Assembly: GCF_030678915.1 (NCBI RefSeq)
Contig: NZ_JAUUTZ010000012.1
Span: 87,053-151,052 of the forward strand
Origin: Paracoccus wurundjeri
Lineage (GTDB): Bacteria > Pseudomonadota > Alphaproteobacteria > Rhodobacterales > Rhodobacteraceae
Reading direction: 5' to 3'
DNA length: 64,000 bases
The translations under genes were made by a program, and so were the position numbers. Below the pieces are notes generated by a model. It did no database searches, was not told the origin of the DNA, and saw nothing but the letters and a program-made list of their open reading frames with translations. Positions 18,081-26,255 of this stretch are shown piece by piece (the first letter of the stretch is position 1; every line of letters begins with the position of its first letter).

Positions 18081-19499
18081 TCATCTCCAGCCCGAGGCCC
18101 TGACGGCCATGGCGATCACAAGGCCATAGATCAGCATTGCCGCGGCTATAGCGATGAACACGGCCTGAATGCCCAGATCGGTCGCCCGGCCCAGAAGCAA
18201 TGCGCCGCCAAAGGCAATGACGAAGCGGCAGATGCTTCCGGCCACCGGCCATAACATCCGCCCCGCGCCCTGACTGGCAAAGAACAGGGCCAGCCCCAGC
18301 CCGAAGAAGAAATAGAATGGCGCGATGGTATGGAAATAGGTCCGGCCGATGGCAAGCGTTTCGGTCTGGTCCGGCGAAAGGAAGATCAGCAGCCACAGGT
18401 CGGGATTGATCGCCAGCACAATCCCGATACCACCGATAATCGCGGCGGCTGTCAGCGATCCGGTCCAGGCTATGGCAAGGGCGCGATCCCGCTGACCCGC
18501 GCCGATATTCGCTCCGACCATGCTGGTCATCGCCGAGCCGATGCCGAAGACGATGGGGATCATCAGGAATTCCAGACGGGCGCCCAGACCGTAGCCGGCC
18601 AGCGCCGCCTCTCCGTGACGTCCGACCAGGCCGACCATTGCGACGACCGTCAGAATCGTCAGCACCGAGTTCAGCGACGCCGAAAGCCCGACGCCAAGGA
18701 TATCCGCGAAAAGCCCCGAACCGGCCAGCGGCGGGCGTCTGCGCAGCGATAAACCGGCCCTGCCCGACAGGATATAGGCGATGGCGGCAAGCGCGCCGGT
18801 GGCATAGGCCAGCACCATTCCCAGTGCCAGCCCTGCCATTCCAAGCGCGGGAAACGGCCCCCATCCCAGCCCGAATGCGCCCGACAGGGGGATCGAACCC
18901 GTCGAAACCAGCACCAGCACCACCGCAGGAGCCACCATATTGCCGGTGCCGCGCAACACGCTGAGCGTCGAATGGCAGAGCCACAACGAGATGCATCCGG
19001 GGAAATACACTGCGGCATAGGTCAGTGCGGCGTCCACGGCATTGCCTCCGCCTCCGCCCAGCAACCCAAGTATCGGGCGTCCGAACAATGCCATCAGTAC
19101 CGCCGAAAGCGCGGCGATCGACACCGCCAATATCCATGCGGCGAAGACCAGACCGGCGGCGCGGCGTTCGTTATTCGCGCCAAGGGCGCGGGCGACGGCC
19201 GAGGAGATCGCCCCACCCATGGCGCCGGCGGACAGCGCCTGGGTCAGCGTGACAAGCGGGAAGACCAGCGCGAGCCCGGCAAGCGCCGTTACGCCCATCT
19301 GTCCGGCAAAATAGCCTTCCGCGATGCTCATGGCGCATTGCACCGCCATCGCCACGATATTTGGCGCGGCAAGGCGCGCCAGTGTCGGCGCGACAGGCGC
19401 TTCCAGGAACCGGCGGGTCCGGGCGGCGCGCGTCAGGGATGCCGCATCGGCGCGATCCGGCTGCGGCGATATGGCCGGGTCAGGTTCCCGATGCGACAT
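18081..19499 (-). CDS. MATE-family efflux transporter
   Basis: 472 aa with about twelve membrane segments in two pseudo-symmetric halves. The MATE repeat is visible at the start of each half (LARLAAPNIVAMAVQCAMSI near residue 40; LGVGLSASLNSVLTI near residue 265). Proteins of this family export cationic drugs or metabolites from the cytoplasm in exchange for sodium or protons. The substrate cannot be inferred. The nearest upstream gene is the acyl-CoA dehydrogenase, which ends 142 bp away behind a hairpin, so separate transcription is likely. Confidence 0.9.
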   Translation of the reverse strand: MSHREPDPAISPQPDRADAASLTRAARTRRFLEAPVAPTLARLAAPNIVAMAVQCAMSIAEGYFAGQMGVTALAGLALVFPLVTLTQALSAGAMGGAISSAVARALGANNERRAAGLVFAAWILAVSIAALSAVLMALFGRPILGLLGGGGGNAVDAALTYAAVYFPGCISLWLCHSTLSVLRGTGNMVAPAVVLVLVSTGSIPLSGAFGLGWGPFPALGMAGLALGMVLAYATGALAAIAYILSGRAGLSLRRRPPLAGSGLFADILGVGLSASLNSVLTILTVVAMVGLVGRHGEAALAGYGLGARLEFLMIPIVFGIGSAMTSMVGANIGAGQRDRALAIAWTGSLTAAAIIGGIGIVLAINPDLWLLIFLSPDQTETLAIGRTYFHTIAPFYFFFGLGLALFFASQGAGRMLWPVAGSICRFVIAFGGALLLGRATDLGIQAVFIAIAAAMLIYGLVIAMAVRASGWR

Positions 19500-19583
19500 G
19501 ATCCGGCCCGGCTCCTTCAGGTTGTCCGCAATCGGAAAGCAAGGTTGAAACGATGCTGATTAGGGCGCCTTTGCTTGTAACCA

Positions 19584-19610
19584 CAGAACCGCGGGATGGA
19601 AACGGTTCTG
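19584..19610 (-). terminator. Hairpin downstream of acyl-CoA dehydrogenase
   Basis: CAGAACCG and CGGTTCTG form a perfect 8-bp stem around an 11-base loop, about 30 bp beyond the stop at 19642. No T-run follows, so it may work as a 3' stabiliser or a factor-dependent end. Confidence 0.35.
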
Positions 19611-19641
19611 ACGGTAAGGGATGTCCCGGCCTGCACCATGC

Positions 19642-20937
19642 CTAGTTCCTGATGGTCCAGTTCCGGACTGCCGCCTGCCTGTCATTCGAGCTTTCGAAAG
19701 CCTGGCGTTCGGCGCGGGCGATGACGTGGTGATGCACCTCGTCCGGGCCGTCGGCAAAGCGGAGGGTGCGCTGCCTGATATACATCTCGGGCAGGTCGGT
19801 CCATTGGCTGATACCGGTGGCCCCGTGCATCTGCATGGCGTCGTCGATGATCCGGCAGCATCTTTCGGGCACCATGGCCTTCGCCTTCGAGACCCAGATC
19901 CGCGCCTCTTTGTTGCCCAGAACATCCATCGCCCGGGCGGCCTTGAGCACCAGCAGACGCATCGCGTCGATCTCGATCCGCGCGCGCGAGACGGTTTCCA
20001 TGTTCTTGCCAAGATCGATGATCTTCCTGCCGAACGCTTCCCGGCTCAGACCCCGGTGGATCATCAGGTCAAGCGCCTTCTCGGCCGCCCCGATAGAGCG
20101 CATGCAGTGGTGGATTCGTCCCGGTCCCAGCCGAAGCTGGCTGATCTCGAAACCACGGCCCTCGCCCCAAAGGATGTTCTGTTCCGGCACCCGGACATTG
20201 TCGAAGACGATATGCATATGCCCATGCGGCGCATCATCATGGCCGAATACCCGCATCGGGCCCAGCACCTTCACGCCCGGCGTATCCATCGGCACAAGGA
20301 TCTGGCTTTGCTGGCGGAACGGTTCGGCATCGGGCGAGGTCTTGACCATGACGATCATGATCCTGCAACGCGGATCCCCCGCGCCCGAGATGAAATATTT
20401 CTCGCCGTTGATGACCCATTCGCCATTCTTCAGCACCGCGCTTGTGCTGATATTCTTCGCATCCGATGAGGCGACATCGGGTTCGGTCATGGCGAATGCC
20501 GACCGGATTTCGCCGTTCAGAAGTGGCTTTAACCATTTCTCTTTCTGTTCCGGAGTGCCGACCCGCTCCAGCACCTCCATATTGCCGGTATCGGGGGCGG
20601 AACAGTTCAGCGATTGCTGGGCAAGGGGGTTCTTGCCCAGTTCAAAGGCGATATAGGCGTAGTCGAGATTGGAAAGCCCCTCTCCGGTTTCCGCATCGGG
20701 CAGGAAGAAGTTCCACAGCCCGGCGCTTTTTGCCCGGGCCTTCAGATCGTCAAGGATTTCAAGCTGGCCAGGCGCGAAGGAAAAGCGTTCCTGACGATTC
20801 CTGCCCAGCCGTTCATATTCGGCCAGCGCCGGATCGCAATTCTCGCGGATATGCCTGACGACCTTTTCCAGCAAGGGGCGCGCGGCTTCCGACATCGCCA
20901 GATTATGCAATTCGTCCTGCGGATTCGCCTGTGACAT
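19642..20937 (-). CDS. Acyl-CoA dehydrogenase, ACAD11/LvaC-like
   Basis: 431 aa flavoprotein, longer than the usual 380 and of the ACAD10/11 type. Family motifs are FAMTEPDVASSDA (substrate/FAD strand), WVINGEKYFISGAGDPRC (FAD binding), FDNVRVPEQNILWGEGRGFEI, LGPGRIHHCMRSIG and the C-terminal DDAMQMHGATGISQWTDL. GGGGGAACGA precedes the start. It is divergent from a kinase resembling the other half of ACAD11. In that pairing the kinase phosphorylates a 4-hydroxyacyl-CoA and the dehydrogenase partner turns the phosphorylated product into an enoyl-CoA. That specific reaction is inferred from context. Its promoter carries the palindrome at 21036-21049. Confidence 0.88.
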   Translation of the reverse strand: MSQANPQDELHNLAMSEAARPLLEKVVRHIRENCDPALAEYERLGRNRQERFSFAPGQLEILDDLKARAKSAGLWNFFLPDAETGEGLSNLDYAYIAFELGKNPLAQQSLNCSAPDTGNMEVLERVGTPEQKEKWLKPLLNGEIRSAFAMTEPDVASSDAKNISTSAVLKNGEWVINGEKYFISGAGDPRCRIMIVMVKTSPDAEPFRQQSQILVPMDTPGVKVLGPMRVFGHDDAPHGHMHIVFDNVRVPEQNILWGEGRGFEISQLRLGPGRIHHCMRSIGAAEKALDLMIHRGLSREAFGRKIIDLGKNMETVSRARIEIDAMRLLVLKAARAMDVLGNKEARIWVSKAKAMVPERCCRIIDDAMQMHGATGISQWTDLPEMYIRQRTLRFADGPDEVHHHVIARAERQAFESSNDRQAAVRNWTIRN

Positions 20938-21035
20938 TCGTTCCCCCCCTGACTTGTGCCGAAACCGGCGTGTCGCCGGAAAATCCGTTCCTTGCCCCTA
21001 TGATTCCCGGACGTATCGGCCGGAGCGGGGTTTTC

Positions 21036-21049
21036 CTGACATTTGTCAG
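21036..21049. promoter_or_regulatory. 6-2-6 palindromic operator O1 (acyl-CoA dehydrogenase promoter)
   Basis: CTGACA-TT-TGTCAG, perfect arms. It abuts the predicted -10 of the minus-strand promoter, 99 bp before the acyl-CoA dehydrogenase start. Two further copies are at 21160-21173 and 29375-29388. A bound repressor would block initiation. Confidence 0.75.
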
Positions 21050-21078
21050 TTTTAATGCCGGGTTTTGTTCCGGGTCAA
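21050..21078 (-). promoter_or_regulatory. Predicted promoter of acyl-CoA dehydrogenase gene
   Basis: On the minus strand, TTGACC (21078-21073), a 17-base spacer and TTAAAA (21055-21050), running directly into operator O1. The same geometry is seen on the other strand for the kinase operon. Confidence 0.55.
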
Positions 21079-21127
21079 GCCCGGCCGGCAGTGATTTGCA
21101 GATTCCGCAATTTCCTGACCGCGCCGA

Positions 21128-21156
21128 TTGACCGGCCTGGGAGCGGGAATTATAGA
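21128..21156 (+). promoter_or_regulatory. Predicted promoter of kinase-ligase-SDR operon
   Basis: TTGACC (21128-21133), a 17-base spacer and TATAGA (21151-21156). The expected start point, near 21163, falls inside operator O2. Confidence 0.6.
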
Positions 21157-21159
21157 TAA

Positions 21160-21173
21160 CTGACAAGTGTCAG
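21160..21173. promoter_or_regulatory. 6-2-6 palindromic operator O2 (kinase operon promoter)
   Basis: CTGACA-AG-TGTCAG, perfect arms, three bases after the predicted -10 and 39 bp before the kinase start. It shares both half-sites with O1 and one half-site plus the AG centre with O3. Confidence 0.75.
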
Positions 21174-21212
21174 GAAAATTCCCGGCAATGTTCCGCACAA
21201 TCGGGAGGTCAG

Positions 21213-22313
21213 ATGAAAACCGGCTCGGGCATAATGCGGCAATCCGGCAATTCCGCGCCGGTTCTGGTCGATCCTCTGCCTACGCACAGGTTCGATACCG
21301 ATGCATTGCGGGTCTGGCTGTCAGATCGAGTGCCCGAATTTCGGGAAGGCTTTGAATTGCAGCAATTTCAGGGAGGCATGTCCAACCCGAGTTTCATGCT
21401 GACCTCGCGTCTGGGTGGGCGCTTCGTTCTGCGAAAAAAGCCGCCGGGGAAACTGCTGCCCAAGGCGCATGCTGTCGACCGTGAATATCGGGTGATGCGG
21501 GCGCTTGGCGATAGCGCGGTTCCGGTTCCGGAAATGATCGCCTATTGCGAGGATCCGCAGGTCATCGGGGCGGAATTCTTTATCATGCGTTTTGTCGACG
21601 GGCGTGTTATCACCGATCCGGCGATGGGTACGATCCTGCGTGAACAGCGCCCGGCGATGATGCACTCGCTGGTCGATACGCTGATAGATCTGCACCGCGT
21701 CAACTGGCGGGCCGCCGGTCTCGAAGGTTTTGGGCAGTCCAAGGCTTATCTGACCCGGCAGGTCAAGCTATGGGCACGGCAATACGAAGGCGCCAAATCC
21801 GATCTTCCGCGGGATTTCGACTATTCGCAACTGGACTGGCTGCGCGACTGGCTGATCGCGCATTCCGATGTGGCGGATCTGGGCGCCATCTCGCATGGCG
21901 ATTTCCGCCTTGGCAATGTGATCGTCCATCCGACAGAGCCGCGCGTCATCGCCGTTCTGGATTGGGAGCTTTCGACCATTGGTCATCCGCTTGCCGATCT
22001 GGCATATCTCTGCCTGCAATATCGCTTTCCGCCGGATCTGCCCAAGGCAGTGGATCCGATGGCGGCGGGATTGCCGGACGAAGCGCAGGTGCTTGACCGC
22101 TATTGCAAGGGGATGGGGCTGTCCCGGGTCGGGGATTGGCCGGTTTTCCTTGCCTTTGCCTGTTTCCGCTATGCCGCGATCGTTCAGGGCGTCGCGGCCC
22201 GCGCGGCTCGTGGCAATGTCAGCAGCGCAAGCGCCGATGCCAGGCAAGACGGCGCCCGTGCCCGGCGCGTGGCAGAGATCGGCTGCCAGATTGCCCGGAC
22301 CGGGGCAGAGTGA
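21213..22313 (+). CDS. Phosphotransferase of the ACAD10/11 and LvaA type (APH fold)
   Basis: 366 aa with an aminoglycoside-phosphotransferase-like kinase fold. Conserved elements are [11 protein letters not shown] (nucleotide loop, about 54-64), FVLRKKP with Lys75, the catalytic SHGDFRLGN (Asp230, Asn235) and [19 protein letters not shown] with metal-binding Asp250. The last two match the kinase half of human ACAD10/ACAD11 and LvaA of the Pseudomonas levulinate pathway more than antibiotic kinases. The inferred role is ATP-dependent phosphorylation of a gamma-hydroxyacyl-CoA. It lacks the fused dehydrogenase, which is instead the divergent gene at 19642-20937. The start has GGGAGG upstream. 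A true aminoglycoside resistance role is unlikely in this setting. Confidence 0.85.
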   Translation: MKTGSGIMRQSGNSAPVLVDPLPTHRFDTDALRVWLSDRVPEFREGFELQQFQGGMSNPSFMLTSRLGGRFVLRKKPPGKLLPKAHAVDREYRVMRALGDSAVPVPEMIAYCEDPQVIGAEFFIMRFVDGRVITDPAMGTILREQRPAMMHSLVDTLIDLHRVNWRAAGLEGFGQSKAYLTRQVKLWARQYEGAKSDLPRDFDYSQLDWLRDWLIAHSDVADLGAISHGDFRLGNVIVHPTEPRVIAVLDWELSTIGHPLADLAYLCLQYRFPPDLPKAVDPMAAGLPDEAQVLDRYCKGMGLSRVGDWPVFLAFACFRYAAIVQGVAARAARGNVSSASADARQDGARARRVAEIGCQIARTGAE

Positions 22314-22436
22314 CATGCCAACGATCGGTTCGACCCGCGAATGGCGCGTCAGGACTGGCGGGATCTCTGCGTATGAACGGTTCGCGGATATCGTGGCGAT
22401 ATTTGGGATTTCACCCTGCATGAAGAGGCATTTTGC

Positions 22437-24143
22437 ATGACAGCGACCGCTTCGATGAGTTTCGAGCAGGCAGTTCACCACGTCACGACCACCAACCCGA
22501 TGTTCCACACGACCAGGGTGATGGTGAACGGCGTCAGCTACAAGGCGTTTCGAAACTGTCCGCCAAGCATACCCGATCTGATGCGGGATTGCCGGGAACG
22601 GCATGGCAATGGCGCGGCGGCTTATCTTGCGTATCGGGACGAATGCTGGACCTATGATGAATTCTGCCGTGATGTGAATCGCATCGCATGGTCGCTTCGC
22701 GAGCAGCTTGGCGTGACCAAAGGCACCCGCGTTGCCATCGCCATGCGGAACTATCCCGAATTCATGATCTCGTTTCTGGCGATTTCGTCGCTGGGCGCGG
22801 TCGTCGTCAATCTGAATGCATGGTGGACGAGCCAAGAACTGGATTACGCCCTGAGCGACTGCAGGGCGCGGGTGATCTTCGCCGACGGACCGCGCGCAGA
22901 GCGTCTGGAGCCGCTGCGAAAACGCCATGACCTGACGATCATCGGAGTCAGTGATGGCGAGCATGCGGACGCCCCATGCTACAGTTCCATGCTGCACGCG
23001 GCCCCGGATGACGCAGCCGTCACTGCCGCAATCCATCCCGATGACGATTTCCAGATCATGTATTCCTCGGGTTCGACCGGCCATCCGAAAGGCGTGGTCC
23101 AGACCCATCGCGGCGCGGTCACGGCAGTCTATACATGGGTGATGCAGATGTCGCTGAAGCCGCTCGTGTTTCCTGCCGGCCCCGATACGCCTCCGGCGCT
23201 GCCCGTTTCCGTGTTGATCGTCACGCCGCTTTTCCACACCACGGCCTGCCATACGATGTTTCTTTACAGTCTTCTGGCGCCCGCAACGGTGACGCTCATG
23301 TATAAATGGGACCCGTACGAGGCGATCCGGCTGATCGAGGCGCGGAATGTCACCCGGTTCCTTGGCGTGCCGACCCAATCGGCGGAACTGATGGAGGCGG
23401 TGCGCGAAACCGGCGCGGCGCTGCACTCGTTGCGCTATGTCGGGGCGGGTGGCGCGAAACGCCCGGCGCCACAGGTCGCGCAGCTTGCACGGGCCTTTCC
23501 GCAGGCCGATATCGGCACCGGCTGGGGCATGACCGAAACCAATGCATTGGGGATCGGGATGTTCGGCGATGATTATGTCAGGCGCCCGGATGCGGCGGGG
23601 CGGCTTTACCCGCCGGTGCAGGAAATCCGTATCGTGAACGATGCGGGCGCGGAACTTCCGCCGGGTTCGCTGGGCGAAATCACCGTCAAGAGCCTGGCGA
23701 ATATGCGCTGTTACCTGAACCAGCCGGAAGAAACTGCGCGGGTGCTGAAAGACGGCTGGCTGAGTACCGGGGATATCGGCGTGATCGACGATGAAGGCTT
23801 TGTCACCATCCTTGACCGCAAGAAGCATATCATCATCCGGGGCGGCGAGAATATTTCCTGCCTCGAGGTGGAAGGCGCGTTGCATGGCCATCCTGATGTC
23901 ATCGAGGCCTGCGCCTTCCCCGTCCCGGACCAGCGGCTGGGCGAGATCGTGGGAATCGCCATTCAGCTTCGCCCCGGCACCGGGATGAGCCTTGATGCCA
24001 TGTCGGATTACCTTGGGCAGCATCTGGCGCGATTCAAGATTCCCCAGAAACTCTGGTGCCAATACGAGCCGCTGGCGCGCGGCGCCACGGACAAGACCGA
24101 CCGTCGTGCTGTGCGCCTTGCCTGTCTTGGGGCGCCGCCCTGA
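22437..24143 (+). CDS. AMP-forming acyl-CoA ligase
   Basis: 568 aa member of the adenylate-forming family; activates a carboxylic acid to its CoA thioester with ATP. The P-loop YSSGSTGHPKG is near residues 209-219, an aromatic-rich substrate segment TPLFHTTACHTMF near 262, TGWGMTETNALG near 362, and DGWLSTGDIGVIDDEG (about 439-454) is followed by the hinge DRKKHIIIRGGENIS. The C-terminal catalytic Lys lies in ATDKTDRR, a slight variant of the usual A-T-G-K. It follows the kinase by 123 bp and precedes the SDR by 67 bp. It is the expected activating enzyme, LvaE-like, for the acid imported by the neighbouring TRAP system. Confidence 0.9.
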   Translation: MTATASMSFEQAVHHVTTTNPMFHTTRVMVNGVSYKAFRNCPPSIPDLMRDCRERHGNGAAAYLAYRDECWTYDEFCRDVNRIAWSLREQLGVTKGTRVAIAMRNYPEFMISFLAISSLGAVVVNLNAWWTSQELDYALSDCRARVIFADGPRAERLEPLRKRHDLTIIGVSDGEHADAPCYSSMLHAAPDDAAVTAAIHPDDDFQIMYSSGSTGHPKGVVQTHRGAVTAVYTWVMQMSLKPLVFPAGPDTPPALPVSVLIVTPLFHTTACHTMFLYSLLAPATVTLMYKWDPYEAIRLIEARNVTRFLGVPTQSAELMEAVRETGAALHSLRYVGAGGAKRPAPQVAQLARAFPQADIGTGWGMTETNALGIGMFGDDYVRRPDAAGRLYPPVQEIRIVNDAGAELPPGSLGEITVKSLANMRCYLNQPEETARVLKDGWLSTGDIGVIDDEGFVTILDRKKHIIIRGGENISCLEVEGALHGHPDVIEACAFPVPDQRLGEIVGIAIQLRPGTGMSLDAMSDYLGQHLARFKIPQKLWCQYEPLARGATDKTDRRAVRLACLGAPP

Positions 24144-24210
24144 CCGCAGGCGATCCGCGGGCGGGCATCGCCGCCCGAAAACCATCGTTGGAAAAAAAGG
24201 AGTTCCAGAC

Positions 24211-24975
24211 ATGATGTTCGACCTGACCGGCAAGGTTGCGCTGCTGACCGGTGCGTCGCGGGGCATGGGATTCGCCATGGCGAAGGCGCTGGCGGAACAT
24301 GGCGCGACGGTGGTGATATCGGCCCGCAAGCAGGATCAGCTGGATGCGGCCGCAGCCAGTATCAATTCGCTTGGGAAGGGCAGGGCGTATGGCGTCGCCT
24401 GCAATGCGGGCCACAGGGACCAGTTGCAGGCTTTGGTGGATGAAACCCGTTCCGTCGCGGGCAAGATCGACGTGGTGATCGGCAATGCCGGGGTCAATCC
24501 CTATTATGGCCCGACCTCGCAGATCCCCGATGACGCCTATGACAAGACCCTGAAGACGAATGTGCAGTCGAACCTGTGGCTTGCCGGCATGGTGGTGCCC
24601 GACATGATCGAAAAGGGTGCGGGCTCGGTCGCTTTCACCTCTTCCATCGGGGCATTCAAGCCTTCGGTCATGCTGGGCACCTATGGCATGTCCAAGCTGG
24701 CACTGATCGGGCTGGTGCGGAATCTGGCTGCTGAATTCGGGCCGAAGGGTGTGCGGTTCAACGCCATCTGCCCGGGATTGGTGCGTACGGAATTCGCGCG
24801 CGAATTATGGGAAAACCCCGATGTCGAAAAGCGGATCCAGAACGACATCCCATTGCGCCGGCTGGGCGAGCCCGAGGATTTCGCGGGGATCGCGGTTTTT
24901 CTTGCCTCGGATGCCAGCCGTTACATGACGGGGCAGGCGCTTACCCTTTGCGGCGGATCGAATATGTGGACCTGA
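24211..24975 (+). CDS. SDR-family oxidoreductase in the acyl-CoA island
   Basis: 254 aa classical SDR. TGASRGMG (13-20) binds the nucleotide, GNAGVNP is at 91-97, and the catalytic residues are Ser144 or Ser145, Tyr158 and Lys162 (YGMSK). The C-terminus, SRYMTGQALTLCGGSNMW, is typical of the family. Start choice: two ATG in a row at 24211 and 24214 with AAGGAG upstream. In the levulinate pathway an SDR (LvaD) interconverts 4-oxo- and 4-hydroxyacyl-CoA. That is the favoured role here; a 3-hydroxyacyl-CoA dehydrogenase is the main alternative. It is the last gene of the plus-strand operon. Confidence 0.86.
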   Translation: MMFDLTGKVALLTGASRGMGFAMAKALAEHGATVVISARKQDQLDAAAASINSLGKGRAYGVACNAGHRDQLQALVDETRSVAGKIDVVIGNAGVNPYYGPTSQIPDDAYDKTLKTNVQSNLWLAGMVVPDMIEKGAGSVAFTSSIGAFKPSVMLGTYGMSKLALIGLVRNLAAEFGPKGVRFNAICPGLVRTEFARELWENPDVEKRIQNDIPLRRLGEPEDFAGIAVFLASDASRYMTGQALTLCGGSNMWT

Positions 24976-25032
24976 ACAAAGCCGCCCCGCAGGCGATATG
25001 GCGACGCCCGATCCGGAACCCGGCCTGCGCCC

Positions 25033-25695
25033 TCAATCCCCGCCGATACTCGCCCTGATCATGGCGGCCGCGCCTTTCGCGATCGTCCGGGCGATCAACT
25101 CGTCGGGTTGATCACGGTTCAGCCAATCGCGCATGGGTCCGAAAGCACTCAGGAAAACCATCAGATTGGCGATGATTTCCAGCCGCTGATCCCCCGGCCC
25201 GACACCCAGCCGATCCGCAAGCTGATCCGCCAGATCCTTCATGACGGCGATTTCGCGCAGCCGCATGGCGCGGCGGTCTTCCTGCCGCAGATGCGGAATG
25301 GTCCGATAGGCAAGCAGGGTCGCCTGACGCTTGCGCTTCCACGAAACGATCAGATAGCGCTCGATCGCCTCCTCAAGCGGTACGGAATGATCGGCCAGGA
25401 TATCCGGCAGGGTCGGCACATCCGTACGGAACCACAGCTGATTCAGCAGGCGGCGCAGGATATCGTTCTTGTCCGCGATATAATCGTAGATACTGGCCTG
25501 ATTCACGCCCGAACGCGCGCAGATGTCGCGGATGGTCGTGGCCGCGAAACCCTTTTCGATAAAAAGCTCCAGCGCGCCCTCGCAGATCTGCTGGCGCTTG
25601 GCCTGGATCAGATCCCGATTGCGGACATTGGTGATATCGGCCTCTTCCAGAAGCTCTTTGCGCACCGCGCGCATACGTGCATTTTCACGAGCCAC
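25033..25695 (-). CDS. TetR-family transcriptional regulator
   Basis: 220 aa. The N-terminal DNA-binding domain lies after an unusual 30-residue charged leader. The helix-turn-helix is ATTIRDICARSGVNQASIYDYI (about 52-73), then DKNDILRRLL. The C-terminal ligand pocket is of the type common in fatty-acid regulators. It is the only regulator inside the island and the natural candidate to bind the three 6-2-6 palindromes. It lies downstream of the TRAP operon and thioesterase on the same strand, so it may be autoregulated through the dctP promoter. No palindrome copy is seen in the 89 bp directly upstream. Confidence 0.9.
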   Translation of the reverse strand: MARENARMRAVRKELLEEADITNVRNRDLIQAKRQQICEGALELFIEKGFAATTIRDICARSGVNQASIYDYIADKNDILRRLLNQLWFRTDVPTLPDILADHSVPLEEAIERYLIVSWKRKRQATLLAYRTIPHLRQEDRRAMRLREIAVMKDLADQLADRLGVGPGDQRLEIIANLMVFLSAFGPMRDWLNRDQPDELIARTIAKGAAAMIRASIGGD

Positions 25696-25784
25696 TGATC
25701 CAACGTCTCCGATTTGCCCGGGCCATGCAAAAACCTAGCGGCGCAGGGCAGGCGTTGCAACGTGCCGGCTGCCCACAGGTTATT

Positions 25785-26198
25785 TCAACCCGTTCGACGA
25801 TAGCGGAAAACCCCGGTTCCGGTGGCCAGAACCTCGCCGGTATCGTCGGTCACACGACCTTCGGCGAAGAAGGTCGAACGGCCGCCGCCCTTGCGCCAGC
25901 CCTCGGCGGTGAGACGTTTCCCCTTCGGGCGCGACAGAAAATTCACATTCATTGATAACGTCATGGCAAATCTGCGCTGTTCGGGATCGCCGGTATAGCA
26001 TCCTGCGAAGCCCATGACCGTATCCAGCAAAACCCCGTAAATGCCGCCATGCGGAATGCCGTAGCGATTTTCGATAAATCTGCGGATCGGCATCTCGAAC
26101 CGCGAGTAATCTTCTGACCAGCCCGTCAGTTCATAGCCCATATGGGCCTGAAACGGGTAAGGATCCTCGATAAGATCCGCGTCGATCCGGGTGGTCAT
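25785..26198 (-). CDS. PaaI-type hotdog thioesterase
   Basis: 137 aa, one hotdog domain. The helix motif NRYGIPHGGIYGVLLDTVMGFAG (about 44-66) carries the His-Gly-Gly of PaaI-like thioesterases, followed by TLSMNVNFLSRPKGKRL. These enzymes release acids from acyl- or aryl-CoA and often serve as safety valves in CoA-based catabolism. The gene starts 57 bp after dctM and ends 89 bp before the TetR gene, all on the minus strand, consistent with one transcript dctP-dctQ-dctM-thioesterase-tetR. Confidence 0.85.
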   Translation of the reverse strand: MTTRIDADLIEDPYPFQAHMGYELTGWSEDYSRFEMPIRRFIENRYGIPHGGIYGVLLDTVMGFAGCYTGDPEQRRFAMTLSMNVNFLSRPKGKRLTAEGWRKGGGRSTFFAEGRVTDDTGEVLATGTGVFRYRRTG

Positions 26199-26255
26199 AT
26201 GGTCAGGATCCCTGTCTGCCTTGCCGGATGATCTATCCGTCCGGCAAGGCTTCTA

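Noticed and set aside
21213..22313. Reading the APH-fold kinase as an aminoglycoside resistance gene
   Set aside because: The HGDFRLGN and [16 protein letters not shown] motifs and the acyl-CoA gene context fit the ACAD10/11 kinase type instead.
21768..24329. An 853-codon minus-strand open frame opposite the kinase, ligase and SDR genes
   Set aside because: It is fully antisense to three genes with clear catalytic motifs, has Arg/His-rich low-homology composition and no domain. Long antisense frames are expected at this GC content.
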